From NCBI GenBank assembly GCA_021498125.1, contig JAIZWL010000004.1:145192-209191 (forward strand): DNA of 64,000 bases, in the 5' to 3' direction. Below are positions 54,767 through 63,451 of the stretch, piece after piece. Every line of letters begins with the position of its first letter. Position 1 is the first letter of the stretch. The position numbers and the translations under genes were made by a program. The notes under the pieces were generated by a model. The model saw nothing but the letters and a program-made list of their open reading frames with translations, did not search any database and had not been told where the DNA came from. The DNA comes from Candidatus Thorarchaeota archaeon. Lineage in GTDB: Archaea; Asgardarchaeota; Thorarchaeia; Thorarchaeales; Thorarchaeaceae.

Positions 54767-55807
54767 CTATTTGAGGATCTGAAATACAGAGATGGGTGTG
54801 GCTATTCGAATTTCTTTTGCCCCGAGTTCCTTTGCCCATCGTCGAAGATCATCTCTGTGAAAATGACCGAAAGCACCCTGCACCACCTTGAAATGAATCT
54901 CTCCAAACTTGTTAGCATCAGGAAAGAAATTCTCAGTACCAAAGACATATCCGCCAGGCTTGGTCACCCTGAACATCTCACGAAGAGCCTCCTTCGGTTG
55001 AGTCCAGTGAAGCACCTGTGATGCATAGACATAGTCAAAGGTCTCATCATCAAAGGGAATCGACTCTGCATAACCGTTCTCGAACTCAGGAGGAAATCTC
55101 TGTAACATCTGAGTAAAATCGATGTCATCACCAAGATGCCTCCGGAGCATGCTGTGGAATTCTTCTCGCGCAATGTTCAGAAGTCGATCATTAGGTTCAA
55201 TTCCCACAATCCGTAAGGGCGATCCCTCTTTCATGTGACCCTTCTTGAAATAGTACGCCCAGATAGCGGCGGTGCCATACCCTGTTCCAGCACCGACATC
55301 AAGAAAGTAGCCGGGTCTGTTCCATGCACCAGTATATGCAAAGGCACTACGGCGGATCTGTTCATACATATGATTAGAGAGAGCGTCATCCCAGTTGAAG
55401 AGATTCATGCCGCCAGTGAACTTTATGTACTTCCCACGCAGTCGATCAGGAATCGCTCGCGCATGATCGGCCCAGAGTTCTTTCATAGTGCCATCAAAAC
55501 AGGCAGGAAGTGTCCACCCATCCTCAACGTGTCCATTCACACGATACCGAATGCCGTCCTCGTGTATGAGAGTCTTGTCCTCAACCAAGATGTCTAGCAA
55601 GTAGGCCAAGAATGCAGAATCCGTGTAACCGAATTGAGTGAGAATTTCAGCGGCCGTCCGTGGTTGAGAGAGGTATTCAAACCACCCCTCATCACGAAGG
55701 ACACGAATGATATTCCCACGGAAAAACGCATTGATCTGCGTTCTGAGTTTACTCACGTTCAGACCTATCTTCAATAGTTCTTTCCATGCTCGTGCTTTTG
55801 ATGCCAT
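54767..55807 (-). CDS. SAM methyltransferase with N-terminal winged helix, cassette copy 1
   Basis: 346 residues, beginning MASKARAWKELLKIG like copy 2. Winged helix at about 20-98, then the methyltransferase: FLDVGAGTGYG near 167-177, IVGIEPNDRLLNIAREE, SIPFDDETFDYVYASQVLHW and MFRVTKPGGYVFG. The C-terminal NFFPDANKFGEIHFKVVQG and GAFGHFHRDDLRRW are shared with copy 2 and may be a lineage-specific acceptor-binding region. Third gene of the cassette; it starts 20 bases after the stop of the CxxC gene. Acceptor unknown. Confidence 0.82.
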   Translation of the reverse strand: MASKARAWKELLKIGLNVSKLRTQINAFFRGNIIRVLRDEGWFEYLSQPRTAAEILTQFGYTDSAFLAYLLDILVEDKTLIHEDGIRYRVNGHVEDGWTLPACFDGTMKELWADHARAIPDRLRGKYIKFTGGMNLFNWDDALSNHMYEQIRRSAFAYTGAWNRPGYFLDVGAGTGYGTAAIWAYYFKKGHMKEGSPLRIVGIEPNDRLLNIAREEFHSMLRRHLGDDIDFTQMLQRFPPEFENGYAESIPFDDETFDYVYASQVLHWTQPKEALREMFRVTKPGGYVFGTENFFPDANKFGEIHFKVVQGAFGHFHRDDLRRWAKELGAKEIRIATPISVFQILK

Positions 55808-55827
55808 CCTACAACCTCCATTCCAAT

Positions 55828-56760
55828 TTATCCAAGCAGACCCCTCCGGTTGATAAAGTCCACCATCTCAAAGATTTCTCCGACCTTAGTCCAATTCCCA
55901 TCTTCTAGAAGATCGAGCAATGATGATTGCCCTGTAAGCAATGGCCTGAGAAAAGCCTTCGCAATCGGGAACCGCTTACTCACTCGTTCGACAATACTAT
56001 TCACCCGATCTTGAAACGGAGTAGAGGCGATCGTGAAGTTCATTGGGTCGGTGACCAGTCGGCGAAGAGCCTGAGGATCGGGGTCTGGAACATCATCAAT
56101 AACTCTTAGCGCGATCTCGATTGCACGCTGATTGCTAAAGGGAGAAGTGGGACTGGTCGTCATGAGCCCATCCACCAGTCCTTCTAGAACAGAGAGCTTT
56201 GAGGGCGACTGAACTGAGGCAAAAACAATTCGTTCATTCGAGTGCCAGACATGCAGATCCATATCTGCAAGACTGAAGTCAAGTCGCCGTTGTGGTAGTT
56301 CGTAAATGCGCTCAGCCTCCTCCACTCGTTCCATAACAAGGCGCGCTAGCTCGGCGGATCTGAATGTCGCCGGACAAAGATATGCCTGTACCCAAAAGTG
56401 CTGTCGATCAACAACGATGAGCAGCTTCACGTATTCATGCGGAGTCAAAGAAACACCTTGACTTGGATGCACGACCAGACTCGGCTGTACATCTTTGCTC
56501 TCGGAAACAAGAGGCTCGGCGTATGCATCACGATATCCTCTGAAGAGACCTTTCTGATCAATGACAATAGCGTTATGATGCCGCTCGTTTGATATGTCAT
56601 GCGATACTCGAACGGTCGTCAATTGCATTCCAAAATACTCCCGCTGCGGAGTCTTTGATTCGTAGGTCTCCGGATCATCAATACTGAAGTGAATTGTTGC
56701 CCCGCAGATCTTGCATTTGAACTCAGTAGTCAAATCACCAGCTTGGCCCGTCCTCTGCAT
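55828..56760 (-). CDS. CxxC-domain, longin/roadblock-like GTPase-cassette protein, copy 1
   Basis: 310 residues. N-terminal FKCKICGATIHFSIDDPETY, then VSHDISNERHHNAIVIDQKGLFRGY; this C-x2-C plus H-x6-H layout is the same as in copy 2 and resembles the protein at 20428. The next section, VKLLIVVDRQHFWVQAYLC...LDFSLADMDLHVWHSNERIVFAS, gives a possible longin-type fold. The helical C-terminal region ends FEMVDFINRRGLLG, identical to copy 2. It lies three bases after the GTPase stop codon. Role inferred: effector or regulator of the GTPase. Confidence 0.68.
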   Translation of the reverse strand: MQRTGQAGDLTTEFKCKICGATIHFSIDDPETYESKTPQREYFGMQLTTVRVSHDISNERHHNAIVIDQKGLFRGYRDAYAEPLVSESKDVQPSLVVHPSQGVSLTPHEYVKLLIVVDRQHFWVQAYLCPATFRSAELARLVMERVEEAERIYELPQRRLDFSLADMDLHVWHSNERIVFASVQSPSKLSVLEGLVDGLMTTSPTSPFSNQRAIEIALRVIDDVPDPDPQALRRLVTDPMNFTIASTPFQDRVNSIVERVSKRFPIAKAFLRPLLTGQSSLLDLLEDGNWTKVGEIFEMVDFINRRGLLG

Positions 56761-56763
56761 GAG

Positions 56764-57432
56764 TCATCCATCCTTTTGTATGTGTTCCACGATCCACCGT
56801 CGCAACTCGGCGATACCAGTACCATTCAGGCAACTGGTCTCAAAATAGGCTTGGATCTGTGGCTTGTTCTTGAGAAGTAAATCAACAAGCTCGTGATCAA
56901 ATGCATCAGGTAGGTCAACCTTGTTTTGTACAAGAACATACATGACCTCACCCTTATCTGCATCTTGCTTTTGCCCCTCGTCAATAAGAGCAATCCACTT
57001 CTCGATATCCAGTAATGATTGCAAATCATCCGAACTGAATACCAAAACAATCAGATCAACACCTCCGAAGGCCAGACGGTCAGCATCCCGAAAAGGATGA
57101 ACAGGCTGAGTCAGCTGACCCGCAACATCAATGACTTGAACGACTCCCACCACATCCCCATCTGAGAGATCATCCATCTTCAATGTGTCGATATTCAAGA
57201 ACAATGTTCGGTGATACTCCTGCTTTACATCCTCTAGAGTCCCTCGTTTTAGCACGTTCAAGAGGCTCGTCTTTCCAACTGCACCAGAACCAGCAATCAA
57301 CATTTTTCGGACTCTGTGCCTTCGTTTTATCCGATCTAACAGAGATTTAGTGCCCGTTGATTTGCCAGAGCTTGTCATAGGTATATCCTTCTCAACTACC
57401 TGCATCAGTCCCATATCAATGAGATTCCCCAT
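56764..57432 (-). CDS. Small GTPase (Arf/Rag-like), cassette copy 1
   Basis: 222 residues from ATG 57432; ATGs at 57414 and 57378 give shorter forms and a TATA-like TTATATTT near 57450 favours a start after 57430. G1 GSGAVGKTS (48-56), switch I YHRTLFLNI, G3 DVAGQLTQP, G4 QNKVDLPD and G5 ETSCLNGTG. The N-terminal extension is basic (RIKRRHRVRKM). HPFRDADRLAFGGVDLIVL and FSSDDLQSLLDIEKW match copy 2. No C-terminal cysteines. First gene of cassette 1. Confidence 0.92.
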   Translation of the reverse strand: MGNLIDMGLMQVVEKDIPMTSSGKSTGTKSLLDRIKRRHRVRKMLIAGSGAVGKTSLLNVLKRGTLEDVKQEYHRTLFLNIDTLKMDDLSDGDVVGVVQVIDVAGQLTQPVHPFRDADRLAFGGVDLIVLVFSSDDLQSLLDIEKWIALIDEGQKQDADKGEVMYVLVQNKVDLPDAFDHELVDLLLKNKPQIQAYFETSCLNGTGIAELRRWIVEHIQKDG

Positions 57433-57609
57433 CGGATATATCTAAAACGCAAATATAACTCTTCTCACTTTTATACCATATGATTGAAAATATATTACAG
57501 GATTTATTTTATCTAACCAGGACTTCCTCATACTATATGCTCAAAATACTCTCGCTCCAGCATCCAAAGTCATTTATTCACCGCCCAGATGAGATGCTTT
57601 GTGAAGATC

Positions 57610-58410
57610 ATGGAGAAATTCTTCAAAGCAAATCGAACTATGTGGGATAGATTTGCCAAGGTTCATTTTCACTCCGAGGCATACAGAACACAAGAGTTCC
57701 TCAATGGGGCAACAACATTAAACTCGATTGAGATGGAGGAGCTTGGTGATGTGAGAGGAAAATCACTCTTGCATCTACAGTGCCACTTTGGTCTGGATAC
57801 ACTATCATGGGCGCGTGAGGGAGCAAAAGTCACAGGCATTGACTTCTCTGAAGAGGCCATCAGATTGGCACGTGAGCTCGCTCAGAAATCAGGACTCGAG
57901 GCCAAGTTCATCCATGCAAATATTTACGACCTGCCAGATATCTTCGAGGAAACTTTCAACATTGTCTTTACGTCATATGGTGTCCTCTGTTGGTTAAATG
58001 ATCTAAAGCGATGGGCAGAGATCGTCGCCCAGTTTCTTAGACCTGGCGGAATTTTTTACATCATCGAATTTCACCCGCTCATATGGGTCTTTGACACAGA
58101 GGCCGAGGATGGCTTCAGGTTGCAACACTCGTATTTCCACGGTGCTGAACCGTTGTCCTTTGAAGTCGATGGATCGTATACAGGGGAAAAAATCGAGCCA
58201 GTGACCGACTACGAGTGGGTGCATAGTATTGGCGAAACGGTCAATTCGATCATAGATGCAGGACTCAAGATTCAGTTTCTCCACGAGTTCCCAATGACCA
58301 CATTCCAGAACTTCCCATTCCTAAAGCAACATGACGACGGTCTCTGGTACTATGACGACTCGGAGATACAACTGCCTCTGATGTTCTCGATCAAGGCCGT
58401 AAAAGAATAG
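57610..58410 (+). CDS. Class I SAM-dependent methyltransferase
   Basis: 266 residues if ATG 57610 is used; ATG 57589 adds seven residues. The motif SLLHLQCHFGLDTLSWAREGAKVTGIDFSEEAI is the SAM site of the family in which the usual GxGxG is QCHFGLDT, and FNIVFTSYGVLCWL and FLRPGGIFYIIEFHP follow. Unlike the cassette methyltransferases it has no winged helix. The C-terminal half (about 165-266) is the acceptor-binding part. Diverges from the GTPase cassette; the substrate is unknown. Confidence 0.85.
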   Translation: MEKFFKANRTMWDRFAKVHFHSEAYRTQEFLNGATTLNSIEMEELGDVRGKSLLHLQCHFGLDTLSWAREGAKVTGIDFSEEAIRLARELAQKSGLEAKFIHANIYDLPDIFEETFNIVFTSYGVLCWLNDLKRWAEIVAQFLRPGGIFYIIEFHPLIWVFDTEAEDGFRLQHSYFHGAEPLSFEVDGSYTGEKIEPVTDYEWVHSIGETVNSIIDAGLKIQFLHEFPMTTFQNFPFLKQHDDGLWYYDDSEIQLPLMFSIKAVKE

Positions 58411-58484
58411 ATTTCGATCATCAAGAGGGACTGAGGGGTCACAAACGGTCACAAACGGCAACCGTCAAGAGGTATTATAAAAAA

Positions 58485-58525
58485 GCGAAGACAAAAGAGA
58501 GAGAAGAGCTGACAAGCGTCAGCTC
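58485..58525 (-). terminator. Terminator after the second ABC-2 operon
   Basis: GAGCTGAC (58506-58513) pairs with GTCAGCTC (58518-58525) around AAGC. The reverse strand then has CTCTCTCTTTTGTC, a moderately T-rich end. Confidence 0.55.
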
Positions 58526-58527
58526 AC

Positions 58528-59394
58528 TTAGAACTGGGCCAATGCACCTCTGTTCCGGACCCATCGATCTGTGGCCTTGTACAAGAGCCCACCAACCAGC
58601 AGATAGATGGCATCAAGCAGCAAAAGCATCACTACTGATTGGACAAGCCCTGGTGCCGCAAGCCCAAAGACCAATGAGTTACGAAAAGCATCAGCACCCC
58701 AGCTGAGAGGGGATCCCATAGCGGCCATCTGGAGAACGGGCGGCAAGACTGCAAGGGGATAAGAGAGCGGAGCAATAAGAACCAACGAACTGCCTACGAA
58801 CTCCACAAGCATCCAGCCTTGCTTCGCCACCAGTACAATGCTGGCCACTGCATAGACAATGCCTTGCATTCCGATCACAAGAAGCGCGACGATGGCAAGC
58901 GCAGGAAATATTCCCCAGGCATCTATTGTGATGCCGAAGATGAAGACCGACGCAACGAGTTGAAGGATCACCCCAAGTCCACCATGCTGAATGTTATGAA
59001 GACCATTTCCCCAGATAAAAGTCGTCCGACCAATCGGGGTGGTGAACAGGGTCTCAAGTGTTCCCACATTCTGCTCGCGCCTCAAGGTCATCCCTGTTCC
59101 CCAGATGATAGAAATTATCAGCCCCATCAAGGCGGTGCCGATGGCCACGTAAGTGATCCAATTGCTGATACCGGTCATGTTATTGAGCGATGAAGAGTCC
59201 ACTCCACCGCTGACCGAGGTTCCTGCAAGAACCAGTGGAATCAGCCAGAGAAAGGGCATCAAGATGAACCAGAGAATACTGAGAGGGTATGACAGCTCAA
59301 TCTTCCAAGTCTTGATCGACATTGCCCATGCCGCTCGAATCTCAGACCGCCATCCTCGACGCTTTATCACTCGTTCGTAAAGATTCTCATCCAT
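58528..59394 (-). CDS. ABC-2 type permease, second subunit
   Basis: 288 residues from ATG 59394, with GGGAGG eight bases before and only one base after the upstream permease stop. Six TM helices; the coupling loop is MTLRREQNVGTLETLFTTPIGRTTFIWG. It would pair with the permease at 59396-60289 as a heterodimer, driven by the ATPase upstream. Substrate unknown; a drug, lipid or peptide exporter is likely. An apparent longer start to 59442 overlaps the upstream gene. Confidence 0.87.
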   Translation of the reverse strand: MDENLYERVIKRRGWRSEIRAAWAMSIKTWKIELSYPLSILWFILMPFLWLIPLVLAGTSVSGGVDSSSLNNMTGISNWITYVAIGTALMGLIISIIWGTGMTLRREQNVGTLETLFTTPIGRTTFIWGNGLHNIQHGGLGVILQLVASVFIFGITIDAWGIFPALAIVALLVIGMQGIVYAVASIVLVAKQGWMLVEFVGSSLVLIAPLSYPLAVLPPVLQMAAMGSPLSWGADAFRNSLVFGLAAPGLVQSVVMLLLLDAIYLLVGGLLYKATDRWVRNRGALAQF

Positions 59395-59395
59395 C

Positions 59396-60289
59396 TTAGA
59401 AACCTCCCATGCTCCCACGCTCTTTTGTCCAGTGCTCAGCATATCTGAAGACTGCGAGACCGACCCCCCAGAAGAGGATCAGTAGACCCACAAGCCCAGC
59501 AATCCCGAGAAGGTAGGAGATAATGGTGAACTCGCCAGTGATTGCCAATTCACGTATGACCTCGATCGCAAGGGTCGCGGGCATCAGATACGCCAGTATC
59601 TGAGCATACTTTGGTAGTACTTGTACAGGATAGTTTACGGGAGTGACTGTGAAGATCATCGAGTCCACTAACTGTGTTAACACGCTTGGATCCTTGAAGA
59701 CGATGATCAACCCGGCCAGCATGAAGCCGAACCCAAAGAGGGCGAACAACATGAGCAGGAGCACGATGATAACTGGAAGAATCATCGTCACCGAATAGGA
59801 CACTCCAAACAATATCATCGAGAACCCTAGCAATACAAGGGCTGAGAAGGTTGTCTGGACGGAGTCAGAAAAGGCTCCACCAAGTAAGATACTGATCCGT
59901 GGAACTGGAGCAAGGAAGAGTGGTTCAAGCGTGCCACTGAACTGTTCCCATCGGAACGTGTTTCCAATCCCCCAGATCGAGTTGTCAACGTACTGGTAGA
60001 CAAACCAGCCAATGACCGCAAATCGGATAAAGTCATCATACCCCGAGATCTCAGTGAAATGGGCACTTCCCCCGGGGCCACTGATTGCTGTCATCATCAA
60101 CAGATATGGTGCAATCCAGAGGAGAGGAATAATCCCCCAGACGATGATGTTCGCTGGATACCTCAGAGCGATTCTAAGATTCTTGGTCGCAATCGTCTTT
60201 GAGATGGACCAGTCCAGAGAACGGACCTGAAAGTTCGGGGCGAATTCGGGCTGTACACCTTCTGAGTCAGCAACTTCAACAATCGTCAT
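59396..60289 (-). CDS. ABC-2 type permease, first subunit
   Basis: 297 residues. N-terminal cytosolic arm, six TM helices and the coupling loop NTFRWEQFSGTLEPLFLAPVPRISILLG. Its start codon overlaps the ATPase stop (TGATG). The two permeases are similar in length and layout, pointing to a duplicated subunit that forms a heterodimer. Conserved YPANIIVWGIIPLLWIAPYL opens the first helix. Confidence 0.87.
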   Translation of the reverse strand: MTIVEVADSEGVQPEFAPNFQVRSLDWSISKTIATKNLRIALRYPANIIVWGIIPLLWIAPYLLMMTAISGPGGSAHFTEISGYDDFIRFAVIGWFVYQYVDNSIWGIGNTFRWEQFSGTLEPLFLAPVPRISILLGGAFSDSVQTTFSALVLLGFSMILFGVSYSVTMILPVIIVLLLMLFALFGFGFMLAGLIIVFKDPSVLTQLVDSMIFTVTPVNYPVQVLPKYAQILAYLMPATLAIEVIRELAITGEFTIISYLLGIAGLVGLLILFWGVGLAVFRYAEHWTKERGSMGGF

Positions 60290-61278
60290 CAGTCCTCTAT
60301 CCTCCGTCCTGTGAGTTGTAGGAACACATCATCGAGTGATGGCTCCTTGACCTCAAACTGCTCGACCTGAATTCCCTGTTCATGAACCAAATTCAACAAT
60401 CGACGGGCAAGATCATACCCATCATGAGCTGTGACAACAAGTTCATGAACTCCATTACGTTCTCTGACCGTCGCGTTCATCACGTCATCAAATCTCTTGA
60501 TAGCCTCAAGGTCAGGTTGACCGTGCACCTTGATGTGAAGACTGTCATAGTCACGAACCCGCTCCTTGAGCTCATGAGGAGTCCCTATACTCTTGATTTC
60601 GCCCTCGTTGATCAATGCAATCCGATCACATAGCATGTCAGCCTCATGCATATAGTGAGTCGTAAGCAGAATCGTCTTATCGCGAAGTTTGTCACGAACA
60701 TACTGGCGGAGATCGGTTGCGAAGGTCGGATCAAGACCTTGAGTCGGTTCGTCCAAGAGGAGAACAGGTGGGTCGTGAATGAGAGAGCGTGCAAACACGA
60801 TCTTCATACGCATCCCATGAGAGAGGTTCTCGGCCTTCTCATCGGCCTTCTCTAACAGGTTCATACGACCAAGCAGCTCATCGGCTCGCTCTTTTGCCTC
60901 ACTCTGCGTTAGTCGGTATAACCGCCCGAAGAAGATCAGATTCTCACGCGCGGACAACTTCCAATAGATGCTTCGTTCATTTCCCTGACAGACACCGATC
61001 GCGGCCCGAACGTAGGTAGAGTCCTTCAGAACATCATACCCCATAATACTTGCCTCACCTGAAGTAGGTAGGACAAGAGTTGCTAGTATTTTGATGAGTG
61101 TCGTCTTACCTGCGCCGTTTGGCCCCAGGAGACCATAAAGACGGCCTTTAGGAATGTCCAGACTCACAGACTTGAGAGCCTCAACTCTCTTACGTTCAAC
61201 AGGGACAACAATTGCTCTCCGTCTGGTGGAGATGAATACCTTTGATAAATTTTTAATTTCAATAGCACTTTCAGACAA
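60289..61278 (-). CDS. ABC exporter ATPase, second operon
   Basis: 329 residues from TTG 61278, with GGAGGGGAG six bases upstream. Walker A GLLGPNGAGKTTLIKILATL, signature NLSHGMRMKIVFARSL, Walker B VLLLDEPTQGLDPTFATDL and the switch histidine TTHYMHEADML. The C-terminal domain of about 90 residues (VEQFEVKEPSLDDVFLQL) is typical of NatA/DrrA-type proteins. Promoter: ATATTTATC on the reverse strand (61310-61318) about 32 bases before the start. Confidence 0.92.
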   Translation of the reverse strand: MSESAIEIKNLSKVFISTRRRAIVVPVERKRVEALKSVSLDIPKGRLYGLLGPNGAGKTTLIKILATLVLPTSGEASIMGYDVLKDSTYVRAAIGVCQGNERSIYWKLSARENLIFFGRLYRLTQSEAKERADELLGRMNLLEKADEKAENLSHGMRMKIVFARSLIHDPPVLLLDEPTQGLDPTFATDLRQYVRDKLRDKTILLTTHYMHEADMLCDRIALINEGEIKSIGTPHELKERVRDYDSLHIKVHGQPDLEAIKRFDDVMNATVRERNGVHELVVTAHDGYDLARRLLNLVHEQGIQVEQFEVKEPSLDDVFLQLTGRRIED

Positions 61279-61627
61279 GATTGACTCCCCTCCAAATCGT
61301 GGAAGAGATGATAAATATTCAGGGGCCCAATGCGCACTTCATGTGCGACTAAAATGATAGGATGCTCGTCCTATTATTGAAGAAGTAGGTCTCTTTTCAT
61401 AAAGGCCACCGAACTGTCAATTATCTGTTGAGTTATAAATTTTCCCAAGCATTTGGTCCCCTGTGAAACGTAGGGGAACAAAAACTATCTTGGAATAGGA
61501 GAATCGGACCAAGTTCAATGGTAACCACAGTCACATATCTCGAACAGAATTAGGAACAGGCAACTTTCATTTTTTAATAGGCAATCATAAATGTAAGCCT
61601 TATCCTACAAAAATCGATGTGTATTTC
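61279..61627. other. Intergenic region before the decayed surface-protein gene
   Basis: About 350 bases. The left end carries the promoter of the ABC operon. A weak stem (TCCCCT/AGGGGA, near 61450-61470) is visible. No open frame or RNA gene that I trust. Confidence 0.35.
61310..61318 (-). promoter_or_regulatory. TATA-like element of the second ABC operon
   Basis: ATATTTATC on the reverse strand lies 32 bases upstream of the TTG start, giving a leader of about ten bases. Confidence 0.45.
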
Positions 61628-62182
61628 TTGAAATCAAATACATTGTTTGTGCGTGCAGTTCTAATCTTGTTTTTAGTCATTACAATTGCCGCGAACGTCC
61701 AACCATCTCAGAGCCCAATGCCTCTGAATACTGTATCTATAGATAATACTATAGATTCCAATTAAAAGAAAGTAATCGCCCCAAGATATACTTCATCGTA
61801 TACGTCACATAGTCCCACATCCGTTCACTTACGAGATCTATAGAAATGCGACCCTTATTTTTTCAGCGAATTGGGCTGGGGGCCTCATTACAATAAATAT
61901 AGATGGTCTGAGTGTAGGGAGCTATAACTACACAATAGAGATCCACGACAAGGCAGGAAATACGAATCGTGATACCGTTATTGTCACAGTGGTTGCTCAA
62001 GGTTCTACTACCACAACTACTACCACAACAACAACGACACCTACAACGACCACTACGACATCGCCCAGTTCCTCCACGACCCCCTCAGACGATTTGGGAG
62101 GACTGATTACATTGGCGCTATTGCAAGCATCGAAGCGGTCGTGATCATCATTGTGATTGTCATGCTGCGCAAGCGTGCATGA
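61628..62182 (+). pseudogene. Decayed cell-surface protein gene (signal peptide, Ig-like domain, Thr-rich stalk, TM anchor)
   Basis: Three pieces remain in different frames. TTG 61628 encodes a signal peptide-like KSNTLFVRAVLILFLVITIA, closed by TAA at 61763. A second frame, open from about 61776 to TGA 62142, encodes an Ig-like repeat (FTYEIYRNATLIFS, INIDGLSVGSYNYTIEI, TVIVTV) and a threonine-rich stalk. A third frame, shifted by one base, encodes the membrane anchor IEAVVIIIVIVMLRKRA and ends at 62180-62182. The domain order is that of archaeal surface proteins, so this is one gene with at least two lesions and probably a deletion of other Ig repeats. The terminator is preserved. Programmed frameshift is unlikely. 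Confidence 0.65.
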
Positions 62183-62200
62183 AGGATCACATACCGCACT

Positions 62201-62250
62201 GTCTAGAGGTAGTCTTGAATATCAGGACTGCCACTAGACACGTTTTTTCT
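62201..62250 (+). terminator. Terminator of the decayed surface-protein gene
   Basis: Stem GTCTAG/CTAGAC with inner GGTAGTC/GACTGCC (one wobble), 62201-62239, followed by ACGTTTTTTC. Confidence 0.7.
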
Positions 62251-62533
62251 ATACTATTTTTTTAACTGTTTCTATATTATTCCAATGTGTTAAATTGACA
62301 GTACTCTGGAACATCTAATGTCGAGGTCTGATATATGAAAAAGGTTCAATCGGCATTTTTGTATGACATTGATGTTTCACAGACACTTCGAGAAAAGATA
62401 AAAAATAAGACGTGTTAAGACGTACAGAAATGCGATTCTTGACCTTACACTAATGCTTTTATGTCACAAAATGAGAGTGTGTTCGCTATGAGTTTCTTCG
62501 TCTAAACGAAGAGAAGCAGGAGATGCCCAAGTA
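62251..62533. other. Intergenic region before rubredoxin
   Basis: About 280 bases, AT-rich. A 27-codon open frame (62335-62418) is present but lacks a good ribosome site, so I do not call it. A TATA-like CTTTTATG lies near 62455-62462, 72 bases before rubredoxin, and a tiny ATG-CCC-AAG-TAA frame begins at 62523. Confidence 0.35.
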
Positions 62534-62695
62534 ATGGCAAAATGGGAATGCCAAGTATGCGGTTGGGTCTACGACGAAACTGTTGGAGACCCCGACGGCG
62601 GTATTGCGCCTGGTACGAAGTTTGAAGATATTCCGGATGACTGGGTCTGCCCGATGTGTGGCGCCAGCAAGGAAGACTTTGAACTGATCGACTAG
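62534..62695 (+). CDS. Rubredoxin
   Basis: 53 residues. Cysteines 6, 9, 39 and 42 in [10 protein letters not shown] and [13 protein letters not shown] give the single-iron site; the length and the spacer are typical. It carries electrons for oxygen or peroxide detoxification, or other redox enzymes, in the cytosol. GGAG lies 12 bases before the ATG, with a tiny frame of three codons between. A strong terminator follows. No partner gene is adjacent. Confidence 0.95.
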   Translation: MAKWECQVCGWVYDETVGDPDGGIAPGTKFEDIPDDWVCPMCGASKEDFELID

Positions 62696-62724
62696 ACGTA
62701 GACTGAGGGGAGAAACTCTATTGT

Positions 62725-62752
62725 GGGGGTGAATTCACTCCCCCTTTTTTTC
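62725..62752 (+). terminator. Terminator after rubredoxin
   Basis: GGGGGTG pairs with CACTCCC (one wobble) with AATT as loop, followed by CCCTTTTTTTCTT. Confidence 0.75.
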
Positions 62753-62890
62753 TTATCCTATCAATGGGAGATCCACCACAAACAAAACAAGTACAGATCG
62801 TTCATTTTGACGGAGGAAACTCGCCATCTCACATGAGGGGAGTATTAATCTAGGAGATTGTGGACATAGTATTATGGAGATAAATCATCA

Positions 62891-63451
62891 ATGATATCTC
62901 ACAAGATCTATCAATTCTATTGTAAAAGAAATCTTGAGATTGTCGGAGGAATCACCGTCCTTGTTGCATTGATTCTCATGGGGATCATAGTTCCGACAAT
63001 CACGGGACTCACTGGTCAGGCGATTCCTGATACTTCATGGGGCTACTCGGAACAGAATCTCCGAGACCAATTTGCACTATTGACGCAGGGCAATGGTGTG
63101 CTCTACTACATGCTTCTGAGCACAGACACGTTCTTTCCATTCCTCTACACGTTTTTGGTTGCTCTTGCAATGGTACCACTCCAATTGGGAATTTTCAAGA
63201 CCGAGAGCCGATGGCACAACCTCGTATTGCTCCCTTTTGTTGCAGCGATACTTGACTACGCGGAGAACGTTCTCATATTCTCCCAATTCATATCATACCC
63301 GAATCTCAATGCGGGGATCATAGCAATTGCCAGTGTCGTTACGCAACTCAAATGGATCACTATCGCGGGACTGCTCTTGCTCTTGCTCTTTGAGGGAGTC
63401 GCATTCCTCTTCATCGGAATCAAAGAGGAGTCCTTAGACACCAGTGCATAG
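62891..63451 (+). CDS. Four-TM membrane protein of unknown family
   Basis: 186 residues. TM helices at about 18-40, 76-100, 108-130 and 150-176. An extracytosolic or cytosolic loop of about 35 residues between helices 1 and 2 includes DTSWGYSEQNLRDQF. Charged residues inside helices 2 and 3 are few (DYAE near 123). No family is recognised. It sits alone between rubredoxin and the repeat gene. Confidence 0.6.
   Translation: MISHKIYQFYCKRNLEIVGGITVLVALILMGIIVPTITGLTGQAIPDTSWGYSEQNLRDQFALLTQGNGVLYYMLLSTDTFFPFLYTFLVALAMVPLQLGIFKTESRWHNLVLLPFVAAILDYAENVLIFSQFISYPNLNAGIIAIASVVTQLKWITIAGLLLLLLFEGVAFLFIGIKEESLDTSA

Noticed and set aside
61990..62080. ACA/ACT triplet run as a non-coding repeat
   Set aside because: It is the threonine stalk of the decayed surface protein.
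62335..62418. 27-codon frame beginning ATG-AAA-AAG
   Set aside because: No ribosome site and no recognisable product.
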